Below are positions 35,550-43,992 of a stretch of 64,000 nt of DNA, one piece after another. The stretch covers positions 83,150 through 147,149 of the forward strand of contig JALUYI010000052.1 in NCBI GenBank assembly GCA_027013095.1, read 5' to 3'. The stretch is from Paracoccaceae bacterium. GTDB lineage: Bacteria > Pseudomonadota > Alphaproteobacteria > Rhodobacterales > Rhodobacteraceae. Below the pieces are notes generated by a model. It made no database searches. It worked only from the letters and a program-made list of their open reading frames with translations, and was not told the DNA's origin. Every line of letters begins with the position of its first letter. Position 1 is the first letter of the stretch. The position numbers were made by a program, and so were the translations under genes.

Positions 35550-38138
35550 ATGAAGTTCAGAGAACATATCCCGATCGGGACACAGATCGCCTTGTTGCCA
35601 GCCCTTGCGCTGATCGGATTTGCCGCCGTCTTGTTTTTGCAATACGAGGGCCTCGGCTATCAACAGGAGTTGAACAAAAGCGAGGTTGCCCGGCTGGATC
35701 TGATGGATGGCTTACGCCGGTTTCAACGGCAGATGACCGATGTCAGGGTTAGCGAAAAGAATTTTTTCGCCCACCACAAGATCTCGGACACTGTGGCGCA
35801 TAAGGCCGCCGAGGACGCTATTTTCAGGATCCTCGCTGGTCTCTCGACGGAACACACGTCGGTTATCGGCAAGGCCCAGCTGGACCAGTGGACGCGGATG
35901 CTGAAAACCTATCAGGATTATTACGACGATGCGGCGCGCGAATTGGAAATCATCGGCTATACCGAAAATGTCGGTCTGCGCGGTTCAATGCGCACGGCCA
36001 TTCATAGTGTCGAATCCAGAATCAAGTATAAGAATCCGGTGCTGATGCGCGACATGCTGGAAATGCGTCGGCACGAAAAGGATTTCATCATTCGCGGCGA
36101 AGATAAATTCTATACCATGTGGGAGGATTCAATCGGCGTCTTTCAACATACGCTGGGGCAGGCGCATCTGTCGGATGTGGATCGAGCGGTGATCAACCTT
36201 ACCATGCCGATATATGTCGATTCGTTTCGCGCCATGGTCGAGCACAAGCGAGACCTCGTAATCGACGGGGGCCGGGTCGATGATCTGTCGCAACGGATCA
36301 TGAAAAGCATCAATCTGGCACTGGTCAAGGCCTCGGTTCATTCGCGCTCGGCGTTGGAGCGGAAATTCGCGGATGCGCGCAGCAAATTTCTGTACATTGC
36401 CGCGTTTACCTTTTTGATCGGTGTCGTCACGGTCATGGTCAGCCGCTGGATCGGCGGCGGTTTGCGCGGATCGCTGACCCTGATCACGAACGCCATGACA
36501 CGCCTGACAAAGGGCGATCTGAACGCCCGGATCCCGGCGACCTCATACGCCAATGAGATCGGTCAGATGGCCAAGGCCTTGCGGGTGTTTAGGGAAAATG
36601 ACAAGCGGCGGCTGCTGGCGGATATCAATCTGCGGCGGGCGAAAAGGCAGACGGAAAACATCATTCAATCCATGCACGAGGCCCTGTTTGAAATCGACCG
36701 GGACGGCACCATCAAGACCAGCAACGCGGCGGCCGAGCGTTTGCTGGGGCTCTCGATGGAGGAATTGATTGGCCAAAATCTGGCCCGGTTCTTTATCGAA
36801 CATGGGACCGGTGCACGCGCGTCAGGCCTCCGCGGGATTGATGCGATCATCAAACCCGAGGACACCCGTGGCACCGCCGAGCGGACCATGATCAAGACGG
36901 ACGGCCGCGCCATCATGGTCTCGTATTCATGGGCGCAGATGCTGGATGACGTGGACGGGCAAACCGAAATCATCGTCACCGTGCGCGACATCTCTGAGCA
37001 ACAGAAAGCCAAACAGGAAATTTTGCAGTTCAAGCGCACTCTGGATCAGAGCGATGATGAGGTTTACCTGTTCTGGGCCGATGATTTCCGCATCTTTTAC
37101 CAGAATCGCAGCGCTTGCAGGCTGACCGGCTGGACGGTGGATGAATATTCCGAAAAGACAGTGATGGATTTCAACCCCGATTTCGATCCGGCTTGGTTCA
37201 AGGCGCTGGTTGCCCCTCTGATTTCGGGTGAAGAAAGCCAGATCATGTATGAGCGCGTCGAACACCGGACCAACCGCCCGGTGGAGGTCGCCATCGAATA
37301 TGTCACCGCCAAGGACGGTTTCCGGCCCTATTTCGTGGCCTTTGTCCGGGATATTTCCGAACGCAAGGCTGCCGACCGCGCAAAATCCGAGTTTGTTTCG
37401 ACCGTCAGCCATGAATTGCGCACGCCCCTGACCTCGATCAAGGGGGCGCTGGGGATCATCGCCGCCGATCCCAAGGGGGAACTGGCGGAAGGCCACAAAA
37501 AGCTGGTTTCGATTGCCCTGACCAACAGCGATCGTCTGGCCCGGTTGATCAACGACATTCTGGATTTTGAAAAGATCGAGGCCGGGATGATGGAATATCG
37601 GATGGAGCCGATGGACCTGAGCGCGCTGGTTAGCGAGGCCTTGCAGAGCAACGAAGGATACGCGCAGACCTATGGCGTGCATTTTGTCGCCAAGGGAACC
37701 GAGGCGCCGGTGATGATCAATGGCGACCGGGACCGTCTGATGCAGGTTCTGTCCAACCTGATGTCGAACGCGGCCAAGTTCTCGGACAAGGGTGCCGATA
37801 TCGAGGTTTCGCTAAGCTCTGCGGACGGCAAGGTTCGCGTGGCGGTAAAGGATTCGGGCGCCGGTATCCCCGAGGCCGCCCAAGCGACGATTTTCGACAA
37901 GTTCACGCAAGCGGATTCCTCGGACCAGCGCAAGAAGGGCGGCACGGGTCTGGGCCTGAATATCGTCAAGAGCATGGTCGAAGCGCATGGCGGGACCATC
38001 GCCTTTGACAGCAAGGAAGGTGTCGGCACGACGTTCTATTTCGATCTGGCGCTATTGCAGGATGTGGCCGACGAAGAGCCCGGGCGGGCAGAGTCCGATA
38101 CCAAAGACGCCGAACGTCCGGATATTGCGGCCCAGTAA
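35550..38138 (+). CDS. membrane-bound PAS histidine kinase with helical periplasmic sensor domain
   Basis: An 862-residue sensor kinase. A membrane span (about 12-30) leads into a helical periplasmic domain (about 35-275) with two EK-(N/D)-F motifs, VSEKNFF near 68-73 and EMRRHEKDF at 171-179, as in HBM-type bimodular sensors. Then follow a second span (280-298), HAMP (about 299-352), two PAS domains (about 369-485 and 497-605), HisKA with phospho-acceptor His621 in SHELRTPL, and a HATPase with N740, DSGAGIP at 768-774 and GGTGLG at 797-802. No receiver domain or response-regulator gene is nearby. The open frame extends upstream to 34404, but homology begins at this ATG. Confidence 0.9.
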   Translation: MKFREHIPIGTQIALLPALALIGFAAVLFLQYEGLGYQQELNKSEVARLDLMDGLRRFQRQMTDVRVSEKNFFAHHKISDTVAHKAAEDAIFRILAGLSTEHTSVIGKAQLDQWTRMLKTYQDYYDDAARELEIIGYTENVGLRGSMRTAIHSVESRIKYKNPVLMRDMLEMRRHEKDFIIRGEDKFYTMWEDSIGVFQHTLGQAHLSDVDRAVINLTMPIYVDSFRAMVEHKRDLVIDGGRVDDLSQRIMKSINLALVKASVHSRSALERKFADARSKFLYIAAFTFLIGVVTVMVSRWIGGGLRGSLTLITNAMTRLTKGDLNARIPATSYANEIGQMAKALRVFRENDKRRLLADINLRRAKRQTENIIQSMHEALFEIDRDGTIKTSNAAAERLLGLSMEELIGQNLARFFIEHGTGARASGLRGIDAIIKPEDTRGTAERTMIKTDGRAIMVSYSWAQMLDDVDGQTEIIVTVRDISEQQKAKQEILQFKRTLDQSDDEVYLFWADDFRIFYQNRSACRLTGWTVDEYSEKTVMDFNPDFDPAWFKALVAPLISGEESQIMYERVEHRTNRPVEVAIEYVTAKDGFRPYFVAFVRDISERKAADRAKSEFVSTVSHELRTPLTSIKGALGIIAADPKGELAEGHKKLVSIALTNSDRLARLINDILDFEKIEAGMMEYRMEPMDLSALVSEALQSNEGYAQTYGVHFVAKGTEAPVMINGDRDRLMQVLSNLMSNAAKFSDKGADIEVSLSSADGKVRVAVKDSGAGIPEAAQATIFDKFTQADSSDQRKKGGTGLGLNIVKSMVEAHGGTIAFDSKEGVGTTFYFDLALLQDVADEEPGRAESDTKDAERPDIAAQ

Positions 38139-38166
38139 GAGGCTGGCCGTTACCGGTCTGCGCCCC

Positions 38167-38679
38167 TCAGCGGTTGTCGATGACCTGCTGGCACCAGCCG
38201 AGGATGGCGTCAGGGTCGGCGGGCAGCGGTTTGGCCAATCCATCTACGAAACCGTCAAACGCATCGCGGCTGGACGGGCCGACGCCGACCAGAACCGGAA
38301 TCCCCTGTTCCAGAGCGCTGCCGATGGCGGTGCAAAACCCGTGGCCCTCGGCCTCTTGCGGGCCGAATTTGTTCAGGATGAACAGGTCCGAGCGCGCCGG
38401 GTCGCGTTGTTCGACCGCAGCGACGGCGGCACTGATTCCGGCGGGGTTCAGGCGGCAACTGCTGGAGCCCTCGCCAAGCGACTGGGTGATGCAGATGGCG
38501 GGGCCGTCGGGCAGAACCCGGAGGTCCATGTCGCAGTCATGTGCGTCCTCGGGTTGGTCCTGAAGGATTTTCACAACCCCCGACAGGCGCACGCCCTTTG
38601 CCGATAACGCCTCGGCCGTTTGCGACAAAAGCCGGTCGATCTCACCCCGCACTGTCGAACTGACAAACGCAATATTCAT
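38167..38679 (-). CDS. DUF2478 family protein
   Basis: The 170-residue product matches the DUF2478 family as I know it: a Rossmann-like start MNIAFVSSTVRGEIDRLL, CDMDLRVLPDGP, ITQSLGEGSSSCRLNP, LFILNKFGPQEAEGHGF and GIPVLVGVGPSSRDAF. The NKFG element resembles the NKxD guanine-binding motif of P-loop NTPases, but I see no classic P-loop, so NTPase activity is unproven. Family members often occur near molybdate or metal genes; here the gene diverges from the nickel-dependent urease operon. It converges on the kinase gene with a 28-base gap. The function is unknown. Confidence 0.8.
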   Translation of the reverse strand: MNIAFVSSTVRGEIDRLLSQTAEALSAKGVRLSGVVKILQDQPEDAHDCDMDLRVLPDGPAICITQSLGEGSSSCRLNPAGISAAVAAVEQRDPARSDLFILNKFGPQEAEGHGFCTAIGSALEQGIPVLVGVGPSSRDAFDGFVDGLAKPLPADPDAILGWCQQVIDNR

Positions 38680-38873
38680 GTGGTCTGCTCCTTTTGGTGT
38701 TGCCGGACAGTTTCGGACCGACAGCGGTGGAAATCAAGGCGCGTCGCCTGTTTTTCGGGCATTCGGCGCGCGCTTGGGGGATTTGACGCGGCACCGCCTT
38801 ATGCTGCTTGACGAGATCAGATGCAATAATCAGGGTCTCTCAGGACATATTGGCCAGAGCGGCAGGATGAACG

Positions 38874-39692
38874 ATGCCAGAGAATGTTGCACAAACCCGA
38901 ACCAAATCACCTGCCGCGCAGCGCGCGCGGGGCCGGATCGGGATCGATTATTCCACCGATGGTCTGGTTCATCTGTTCCAAAGCGGATCTGCGCGCCTAT
39001 TGCTGCCGCGAACCTACGGCGGTGGTGCCGAGGCGGTTCTGCTGAATACCGCAGGTGGGCTGACGGGGGGCGATCGGCTGGACATTGAGGCGACGCTAAA
39101 ACCACGGGCCAGCCTTTTGATCACGACCCAGGCGGCAGAGCGGATTTACCGCTCGGCGGGCGGAACGGCGGCAATTAATACCCGCCTGCGCCTTGGAGCA
39201 GGGGCAGCGCTGGATTGGCTGCCGCAGGAAACGATCCTGTTCGAGCGGGCCTCGTTGCAGCGGAACCTCTGTGTTGAAATGGCCAAAGACGCGCGCTTTC
39301 TGGGACTTGAAACCCTGGTTTTGGGGCGGCGCGCCATGGGTGAGACGTTGACATATGCCGACATTGGCGACCACCGGCGAATTTGGCGCAACGGGCGTCT
39401 ATTGCACGCTGAATCCCTTTGCTATCCCAAGGAAACAGGGCGGGCGCGCAAGGTCACGGGCGGCGCGCGGGCGGTGGCTAGCCTGATCTATGTTGCGCCG
39501 GATGCCGAGGCGCGTTTGGCGCAGGCTCGTGAGCTGTTGAATTTTGACACGGTGGCTGCAGCGGCGTCGGCGTGGCAGGGAAAGCTGGTCCTGCGCTTTC
39601 ATGCTAAAGACGCGCAGCCCTTGCGAAAGGCGCTGGCAGGGTTTTTAACAGAGTTTCGTGCAAAAGCGTTGCCGCGGGTTTGGCAAATGTAA
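38874..39692 (+). CDS. ureD: urease accessory protein UreD
   Basis: UreD (UreH) binds apo-urease and, with UreF and UreG, forms the complex that delivers nickel and CO2 to the active site. The 272-residue product shows [43 protein letters not shown] and the [16 protein letters not shown] segment, all typical of UreD. It is the first gene of ureDABCEFG. The 194-base region upstream (38680-38873), shared with the divergent DUF2478 gene, should contain the operon promoter. TTGACG hexamers occur there but no well-spaced -10 was convincing, and I saw no sigma-54 site. Confidence 0.95.
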   Translation: MPENVAQTRTKSPAAQRARGRIGIDYSTDGLVHLFQSGSARLLLPRTYGGGAEAVLLNTAGGLTGGDRLDIEATLKPRASLLITTQAAERIYRSAGGTAAINTRLRLGAGAALDWLPQETILFERASLQRNLCVEMAKDARFLGLETLVLGRRAMGETLTYADIGDHRRIWRNGRLLHAESLCYPKETGRARKVTGGARAVASLIYVAPDAEARLAQARELLNFDTVAAAASAWQGKLVLRFHAKDAQPLRKALAGFLTEFRAKALPRVWQM

Positions 39693-39702
39693 AGGAGGCG
39701 GG

Positions 39703-40005
39703 ATGAACCTGACACCGAGAGAAAAGGACAAGCTGCTGGTCAGCCTTGCCGCGATGGTCGCTCGGGCGCGACTGGCGCGGGGGGTCAAGTTGAACCACCC
39801 CGAGGCGGTGGCGTTAATCACGGACTATGTGGTCGAGGGGGCGCGGGACGGGCGTAGCGTTGCCGATCTGATGGCTGCGGGGGCGAGCGTGGTGACGCGC
39901 GATCAGTGTATGGAGGGTGTGCCCGAAATGATCCCCGATGTGCAGGTCGAGGCGACCTTTCCCGACGGAACGAAACTGGTCACTGTCCATCAACCGATTC
40001 GCTGA
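39703..40005 (+). CDS. ureA: urease subunit gamma
   Basis: The gamma subunit is one of three structural chains of the (alpha-beta-gamma)3 urease that hydrolyses urea to ammonia and carbamate. The 100-residue product starts [17 protein letters not shown] and contains [25 protein letters not shown] and [17 protein letters not shown], matching the family along its length. The ATG at 39703 has a strong AAAGGAGG sequence upstream; an in-frame extension to 39658 lies inside ureD. ureB follows after 45 bases, with none of the small extra gene that some Rhodobacterales have between ureA and ureB. Confidence 0.97.
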   Translation: MNLTPREKDKLLVSLAAMVARARLARGVKLNHPEAVALITDYVVEGARDGRSVADLMAAGASVVTRDQCMEGVPEMIPDVQVEATFPDGTKLVTVHQPIR

Positions 40006-40050
40006 GGCCGGACCACGAATGGTGATGAAACGAAAAAAGGAGAGCCGCGG

Positions 40051-40356
40051 ATGATCCCCGGAGAGATACGTGTCGCATCGGGCGAGATAGAGTTGAACGC
40101 CGGTACCAAGACTCGGGTGCTGGATGTGGCCAACACCGGCGACCGGCCGGTGCAGGTGGGCAGTCATTTCCATTTCGGTGAGGCTAATGCGGCGCTGTCC
40201 TTTGATCGCGATGCGGCGCGGGGGATGCGGCTGGATGTGGCCTCGGGCACGGCGGTGCGCTTCGAGCCCGGGCAGACCCGAGAGGTGCGGCTGGTGCCGA
40301 TTTCCGGCACGCGAACGGTTTATGGGTTTAACGGTCAGGTGATGGGAAAATTATGA
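40051..40356 (+). CDS. ureB: urease subunit beta
   Basis: The beta subunit of urease, 101 residues. It has the family start [18 protein letters not shown] and the strongly conserved [21 protein letters not shown], including the histidine-rich turn, then [18 protein letters not shown] and a [10 protein letters not shown] end. It lies 13 bases upstream of ureC. A GGAG-type ribosome-binding site (AAAAAGGAGAG) is present ahead of the ATG. Confidence 0.97.
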   Translation: MIPGEIRVASGEIELNAGTKTRVLDVANTGDRPVQVGSHFHFGEANAALSFDRDAARGMRLDVASGTAVRFEPGQTREVRLVPISGTRTVYGFNGQVMGKL

Positions 40357-40369
40357 TGGGAGAGTTGTA

Positions 40370-42079
40370 ATGCCGACCAGAATTTCACGCGCGCAATATG
40401 CCGATATGTATGGCCCCACCACCGGCGACCGGGTGCGCCTTGCCGACACCGAGCTGTTCATCGAGGTCGAGCGCGACCTGACCACCTATGGCGAAGAGGT
40501 CAAGTTCGGTGGTGGCAAGGTGATCCGGGACGGGATGGGACAGTCTCAGGTCAGCCGGGCGGACGGGGCCGTGGATACGGTCATTACCAACGCGCTGATC
40601 GTGGACCATCAGGGAATCCTGAAGGCGGATATCGGCATCCGGGACGGAAAAATCGCGGGGATTGGCAAGGCGGGCAACCCCGACACCCAGCCTGGTGTGG
40701 ATATCATCATCGGTCCGGGCACCGAGGTCATTGCCGGTGAGGGCAAGATCGTGACTCCGGGCGGGTTTGACAGTCATATCCATTTCATCTGTCCGCAACA
40801 GATCGACGACGCGCTGCACGCTGGCATCACCACCATGCTGGGCGGGGGAACCGGACCGGCGCATGGCACGCTGGCCACCACCTGCACCCCCGGCGCCTTT
40901 CATCTGGGCCGGATGCTGCAGGCGGCTGATGCGCTGCCGATGAACCTTGGTTTTGCGGGCAAGGGGAACGCCAGCCTGCCCGGCGCGCTGCTGGAGCAGG
41001 TTTACGCTGGTGCCTGCAGTCTGAAGCTGCACGAGGATTGGGGGACGACTCCGGCGGCGATCGATTGCTGCCTGAGCGTTGCCGAGCAAACGGATGTGCA
41101 GGTGATGATCCACACCGATACGCTGAACGAGGCGGGGTTTGTGGAAAATACGCTGGCGGCGTTTAAGGGGCGCACCATTCACGCCTTTCACACCGAAGGC
41201 GCCGGGGGCGGGCACGCACCCGACATCATTCGTCTTGCCGGTGAGGAAAACGTGCTGCCGGCCTCGACCAACCCGACGCGGCCCTATACCGTCAACACGC
41301 TCGAAGAACATCTGGACATGTTGATGGTCTGCCATCACCTGGATCAGAATATCCCCGAGGACGTGGCCTTTGCCGAAAGCCGGATTCGCCGGGAAACCAT
41401 CGCCGCCGAGGATATTCTGCACGATATGGGAGCGTTCAGCATCATTGCCAGCGACAGTCAGGCGATGGGGCGGGTTGGCGAGGTGATCCTGCGCACATGG
41501 CAAACCGCCGACAAGATGAAAAAGCAACGCGGGCGCCTGCCCGAAGAGGCGGGCGAGAACGACAATTTCCGCGTGCGGCGCTATATCGCGAAATACACGA
41601 TTAACCCGGCGATTGCGCATGGGATGAGCGCCCATATCGGCAGTGTCGAGCCCGCAAAGCGTGCCGATCTGGTGATCTGGAACCCGGCGTTTTTCGGCGT
41701 CAAACCAGATATGGTTCTGCTCGGCGGTAGCATCGTCATGAGCCAGATGGGCGATCCCAATGCCAGTATTCCGACGCCACAGCCGGTATATTCGCGTCCG
41801 ATGTTCGGGGCTCTTGGCGGGGCGCTGACGGCCAGTTCCGTCTCGTTCGTCAGCCACGCGGCAAACAGTTCCTGCATCGCCCAGACTCTGGGATTGGCAA
41901 AGGAGACGGTGGCGGTGACCGGCACCCGGGGTCTGGGCAAGCGTGACATGGTGTTGAACGATGCCCTGCCACGGATCGAAGTGGACCCCGAAACCTATGA
42001 AGTGCGTGCGGATGGCGTGTTGCTGACCTGTGAACCGGCTGCCGAGCTGGCGATGGCGCAGCGATATTTTTTGTATTGA
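40370..42079 (+). CDS. ureC: urease subunit alpha (catalytic)
   Basis: The catalytic subunit carries the dinuclear nickel centre. The 569-residue product includes [11 protein letters not shown] (first metal histidines), the carbamylated lysine Lys219 in [11 protein letters not shown], the second metal histidines in [12 protein letters not shown] and [17 protein letters not shown], and the mobile flap region [14 protein letters not shown] with the catalytic histidine. [10 protein letters not shown] follows. Every essential residue I could check is present, so the enzyme should be active once nickel is loaded. ureE starts ten bases after the stop. Confidence 0.98.
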   Translation: MPTRISRAQYADMYGPTTGDRVRLADTELFIEVERDLTTYGEEVKFGGGKVIRDGMGQSQVSRADGAVDTVITNALIVDHQGILKADIGIRDGKIAGIGKAGNPDTQPGVDIIIGPGTEVIAGEGKIVTPGGFDSHIHFICPQQIDDALHAGITTMLGGGTGPAHGTLATTCTPGAFHLGRMLQAADALPMNLGFAGKGNASLPGALLEQVYAGACSLKLHEDWGTTPAAIDCCLSVAEQTDVQVMIHTDTLNEAGFVENTLAAFKGRTIHAFHTEGAGGGHAPDIIRLAGEENVLPASTNPTRPYTVNTLEEHLDMLMVCHHLDQNIPEDVAFAESRIRRETIAAEDILHDMGAFSIIASDSQAMGRVGEVILRTWQTADKMKKQRGRLPEEAGENDNFRVRRYIAKYTINPAIAHGMSAHIGSVEPAKRADLVIWNPAFFGVKPDMVLLGGSIVMSQMGDPNASIPTPQPVYSRPMFGALGGALTASSVSFVSHAANSSCIAQTLGLAKETVAVTGTRGLGKRDMVLNDALPRIEVDPETYEVRADGVLLTCEPAAELAMAQRYFLY

Positions 42080-42089
42080 GGGGGTTGGG

Positions 42090-42524
42090 ATGTTACGCGC
42101 CGAAACCGTCTGTCACGCTGTGAGCGCGCTGGCCAAAGAGCGCGTGACGTTGGATTATGCCTCACGATTTCTGCGCCGCAAGGTGGTGGAAAGCGACGGC
42201 GGGCTGCGCTTTTTGGTGGACTTGCCCGAGGCGGTGTTGCTGCACGAGGGCGACGCATTTCAGTTGCGCGACGGGCGCTTGGTTTCGGTCGTTGCCGCGG
42301 TCGAGCCGCTGCTGGAGGTTTCGGGGGATATCGCGCGTTTTGCCTGGCATATCGGCAATCGCCACACCCCGTGCCAGATCGAAGGGGAGTGTCTGCGGAT
42401 TGCCCGCGACCCGGTGTTGGGCGACATGCTGTTGGGTCTGGGCGCGGATTTGCGCGAGGTGATGGCGCCATTTTCGCCTGAGGGAGGAGCCTATGGGCAC
42501 GGGCGCACGCACGCGCATGGATGA
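42090..42524 (+). CDS. ureE: urease nickel metallochaperone UreE
   Basis: UreE binds nickel and hands it to UreG. The 144-residue product has the UreE N-terminal peptide-binding domain (TLDYASRFLRRKVVE, LLHEGDAFQLRDGRLV) and a metal-binding domain with FAWHIGNRHTPCQ. The C-terminal tail is short (GHGRTHAHG, four histidines counting the preceding ones) and not the long histidine-rich tail of Klebsiella UreE, so storage capacity is probably low. The end overlaps ureF by 32 bases in a different frame. Confidence 0.94.
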   Translation: MLRAETVCHAVSALAKERVTLDYASRFLRRKVVESDGGLRFLVDLPEAVLLHEGDAFQLRDGRLVSVVAAVEPLLEVSGDIARFAWHIGNRHTPCQIEGECLRIARDPVLGDMLLGLGADLREVMAPFSPEGGAYGHGRTHAHG

Positions 42525-43176
42525 TGCAACCCTGCTGACGCTGTCACAGATGCTGTCTGCGGCCTTTCCGGTCGGGGCGTTCAGCTATTCGCACGGGTTG
42601 GAGCAGGTGATCGGGCAGGATGCGCCTTTGGATGCGGCGGGTTTGCAGGACTGGGTTGGCGGTGTTCTTGAATTTGGTGCGCCGCGAAATGATGTGCTGT
42701 TGCTGCTGGCGGCGTTTCGGGCGCGTTCGGACGGGGAGGTCAGGGCGGTCAATGATCTTGCTTTGGCGCTGGCCTGCAGCGCCGAGCGGCATGAAGAGAC
42801 ACAAGCGCTGGGCGCGGCATTTTCGCGAACGGCGCGGCAGGTTTGGGGGGTGAAAATTCCGGCATCGGCGGTCTCGGGGCTGGTCTATCCGGTGGCGGTC
42901 GGACGGGCCGCGCGACTGTTGAACCTGCCGGAGCGGGCTGTGGCGGCGCTGTTCTTGCAGGGGGTTGTGGCCAATCTTGTGCTTATCGGGGTGCGCCTCG
43001 TCCCGCTGGGCCAGGGCGAAGGGCAGCAAATTCTGGCGCGGCTTTCGACCATGATCGGGCAGATGTTGCCCGACCTCTTGCGGGCCGATCTTGGGCAGAT
43101 TGGCGGTTGCGCCCTGTTGTCGGATATGGCGGCAATGCGGCATGAAACCATGACAGAGAGGATCTTTCGCACATGA
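42493..43176 (+). CDS. ureF: urease accessory protein UreF
   Basis: UreF couples UreD and UreG in the activation complex. The 227-residue product shows [21 protein letters not shown], the [16 protein letters not shown] region and [18 protein letters not shown], the expected all-helical pattern. I choose the ATG at 42493 because GGGAGGAG lies just upstream; an internal ATG at 42517 would shorten it by eight residues. It overlaps ureE and, by ATGA, ureG. Confidence 0.94.
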   Translation: MGTGARTRMDDATLLTLSQMLSAAFPVGAFSYSHGLEQVIGQDAPLDAAGLQDWVGGVLEFGAPRNDVLLLLAAFRARSDGEVRAVNDLALALACSAERHEETQALGAAFSRTARQVWGVKIPASAVSGLVYPVAVGRAARLLNLPERAVAALFLQGVVANLVLIGVRLVPLGQGEGQQILARLSTMIGQMLPDLLRADLGQIGGCALLSDMAAMRHETMTERIFRT

Positions 43177-43832
43177 GCGCGATGAATGGACCGTTGCGTG
43201 TTGGAATAGGCGGGCCGGTGGGTGTGGGCAAGACCGCGCTGACCGAGGCGCTGTGCAAGGCGCTGCGCGGGCGCTGCTCGCTGGCGGTGATCACCAACGA
43301 TATCTATACGCGCGAGGATGCCGAGTATCTGATGCGTGCGCAGGCCCTGCCCGCTGAGCGTATTCGTGGGATCGAGACTGGTGGCTGTCCCCACACCGCA
43401 ATCCGCGAAGATGCCTCGATCAATCTGGCAGCCATCGCCGATTTGCGCGCCGCCTTTCCCGATCTCGATCTGGTTCTGATTGAAAGCGGCGGGGACAATC
43501 TGGCGGCGACCTTTTCGCCCGAACTGGTCGATCTGACCATATTCATGATCGACGTGGCTGCCGGACAGGATATCCCCCGCAAGCGAGGGCCGGCCTTGAT
43601 GCGTTCGGATCTGCTGGTGGTGAACAAGACTGATCTGGCGCCTCATGTCGGGGTGTCGCTGGCGCGGATGGAGGCGGATTGCCAAGCGGTGCGTGGCGGG
43701 AGGCCGTTCATGTCTTGCGGCACCGACAAGACCGCCGCTGTTGCGCAGATCATCGCCTTTCTGGTCGCCGAGGGCGGTCTGGCGCTGGCCGACCCGGAGG
43801 GCAGGACCGCTGGCGATCGAATGCAGTTATGA
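43173..43832 (+). CDS. ureG: urease accessory GTPase UreG
   Basis: UreG is the SIMIBI-class GTPase that drives nickel insertion into urease. The 219-residue product has the P-loop [28 protein letters not shown], the nickel-binding Cys-Pro-His in [33 protein letters not shown] and the guanine motif VVNKTDLAP. The ATG overlaps the ureF stop. It is the last gene of the operon; no urea or nickel transporter follows, and a 160-base gap separates it from the EF-G paralogue with no evident terminator. Confidence 0.97.
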   Translation: MSAMNGPLRVGIGGPVGVGKTALTEALCKALRGRCSLAVITNDIYTREDAEYLMRAQALPAERIRGIETGGCPHTAIREDASINLAAIADLRAAFPDLDLVLIESGGDNLAATFSPELVDLTIFMIDVAAGQDIPRKRGPALMRSDLLVVNKTDLAPHVGVSLARMEADCQAVRGGRPFMSCGTDKTAAVAQIIAFLVAEGGLALADPEGRTAGDRMQL

Positions 43833-43992
43833 AATCCTGAAAAAAATCCTGTCAACGGATGGCGAATCGGCGTTAAATCGGAACTGGAAAATGCATTGGC
43901 CGATCAATTCGGGTCCTCTCAACGGGAACGCTGACCGCCGTATCTGAAAATCGTCTGCTGATGCGTGAAAGCGATCAGAGAGAGGTTTTCAA

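Noticed and set aside
40385..41857. 490-codon open frame opposite ureC
   Set aside because: It is complementary to codon-biased ureC, with no recognisable domain and no ribosome-binding site of note.
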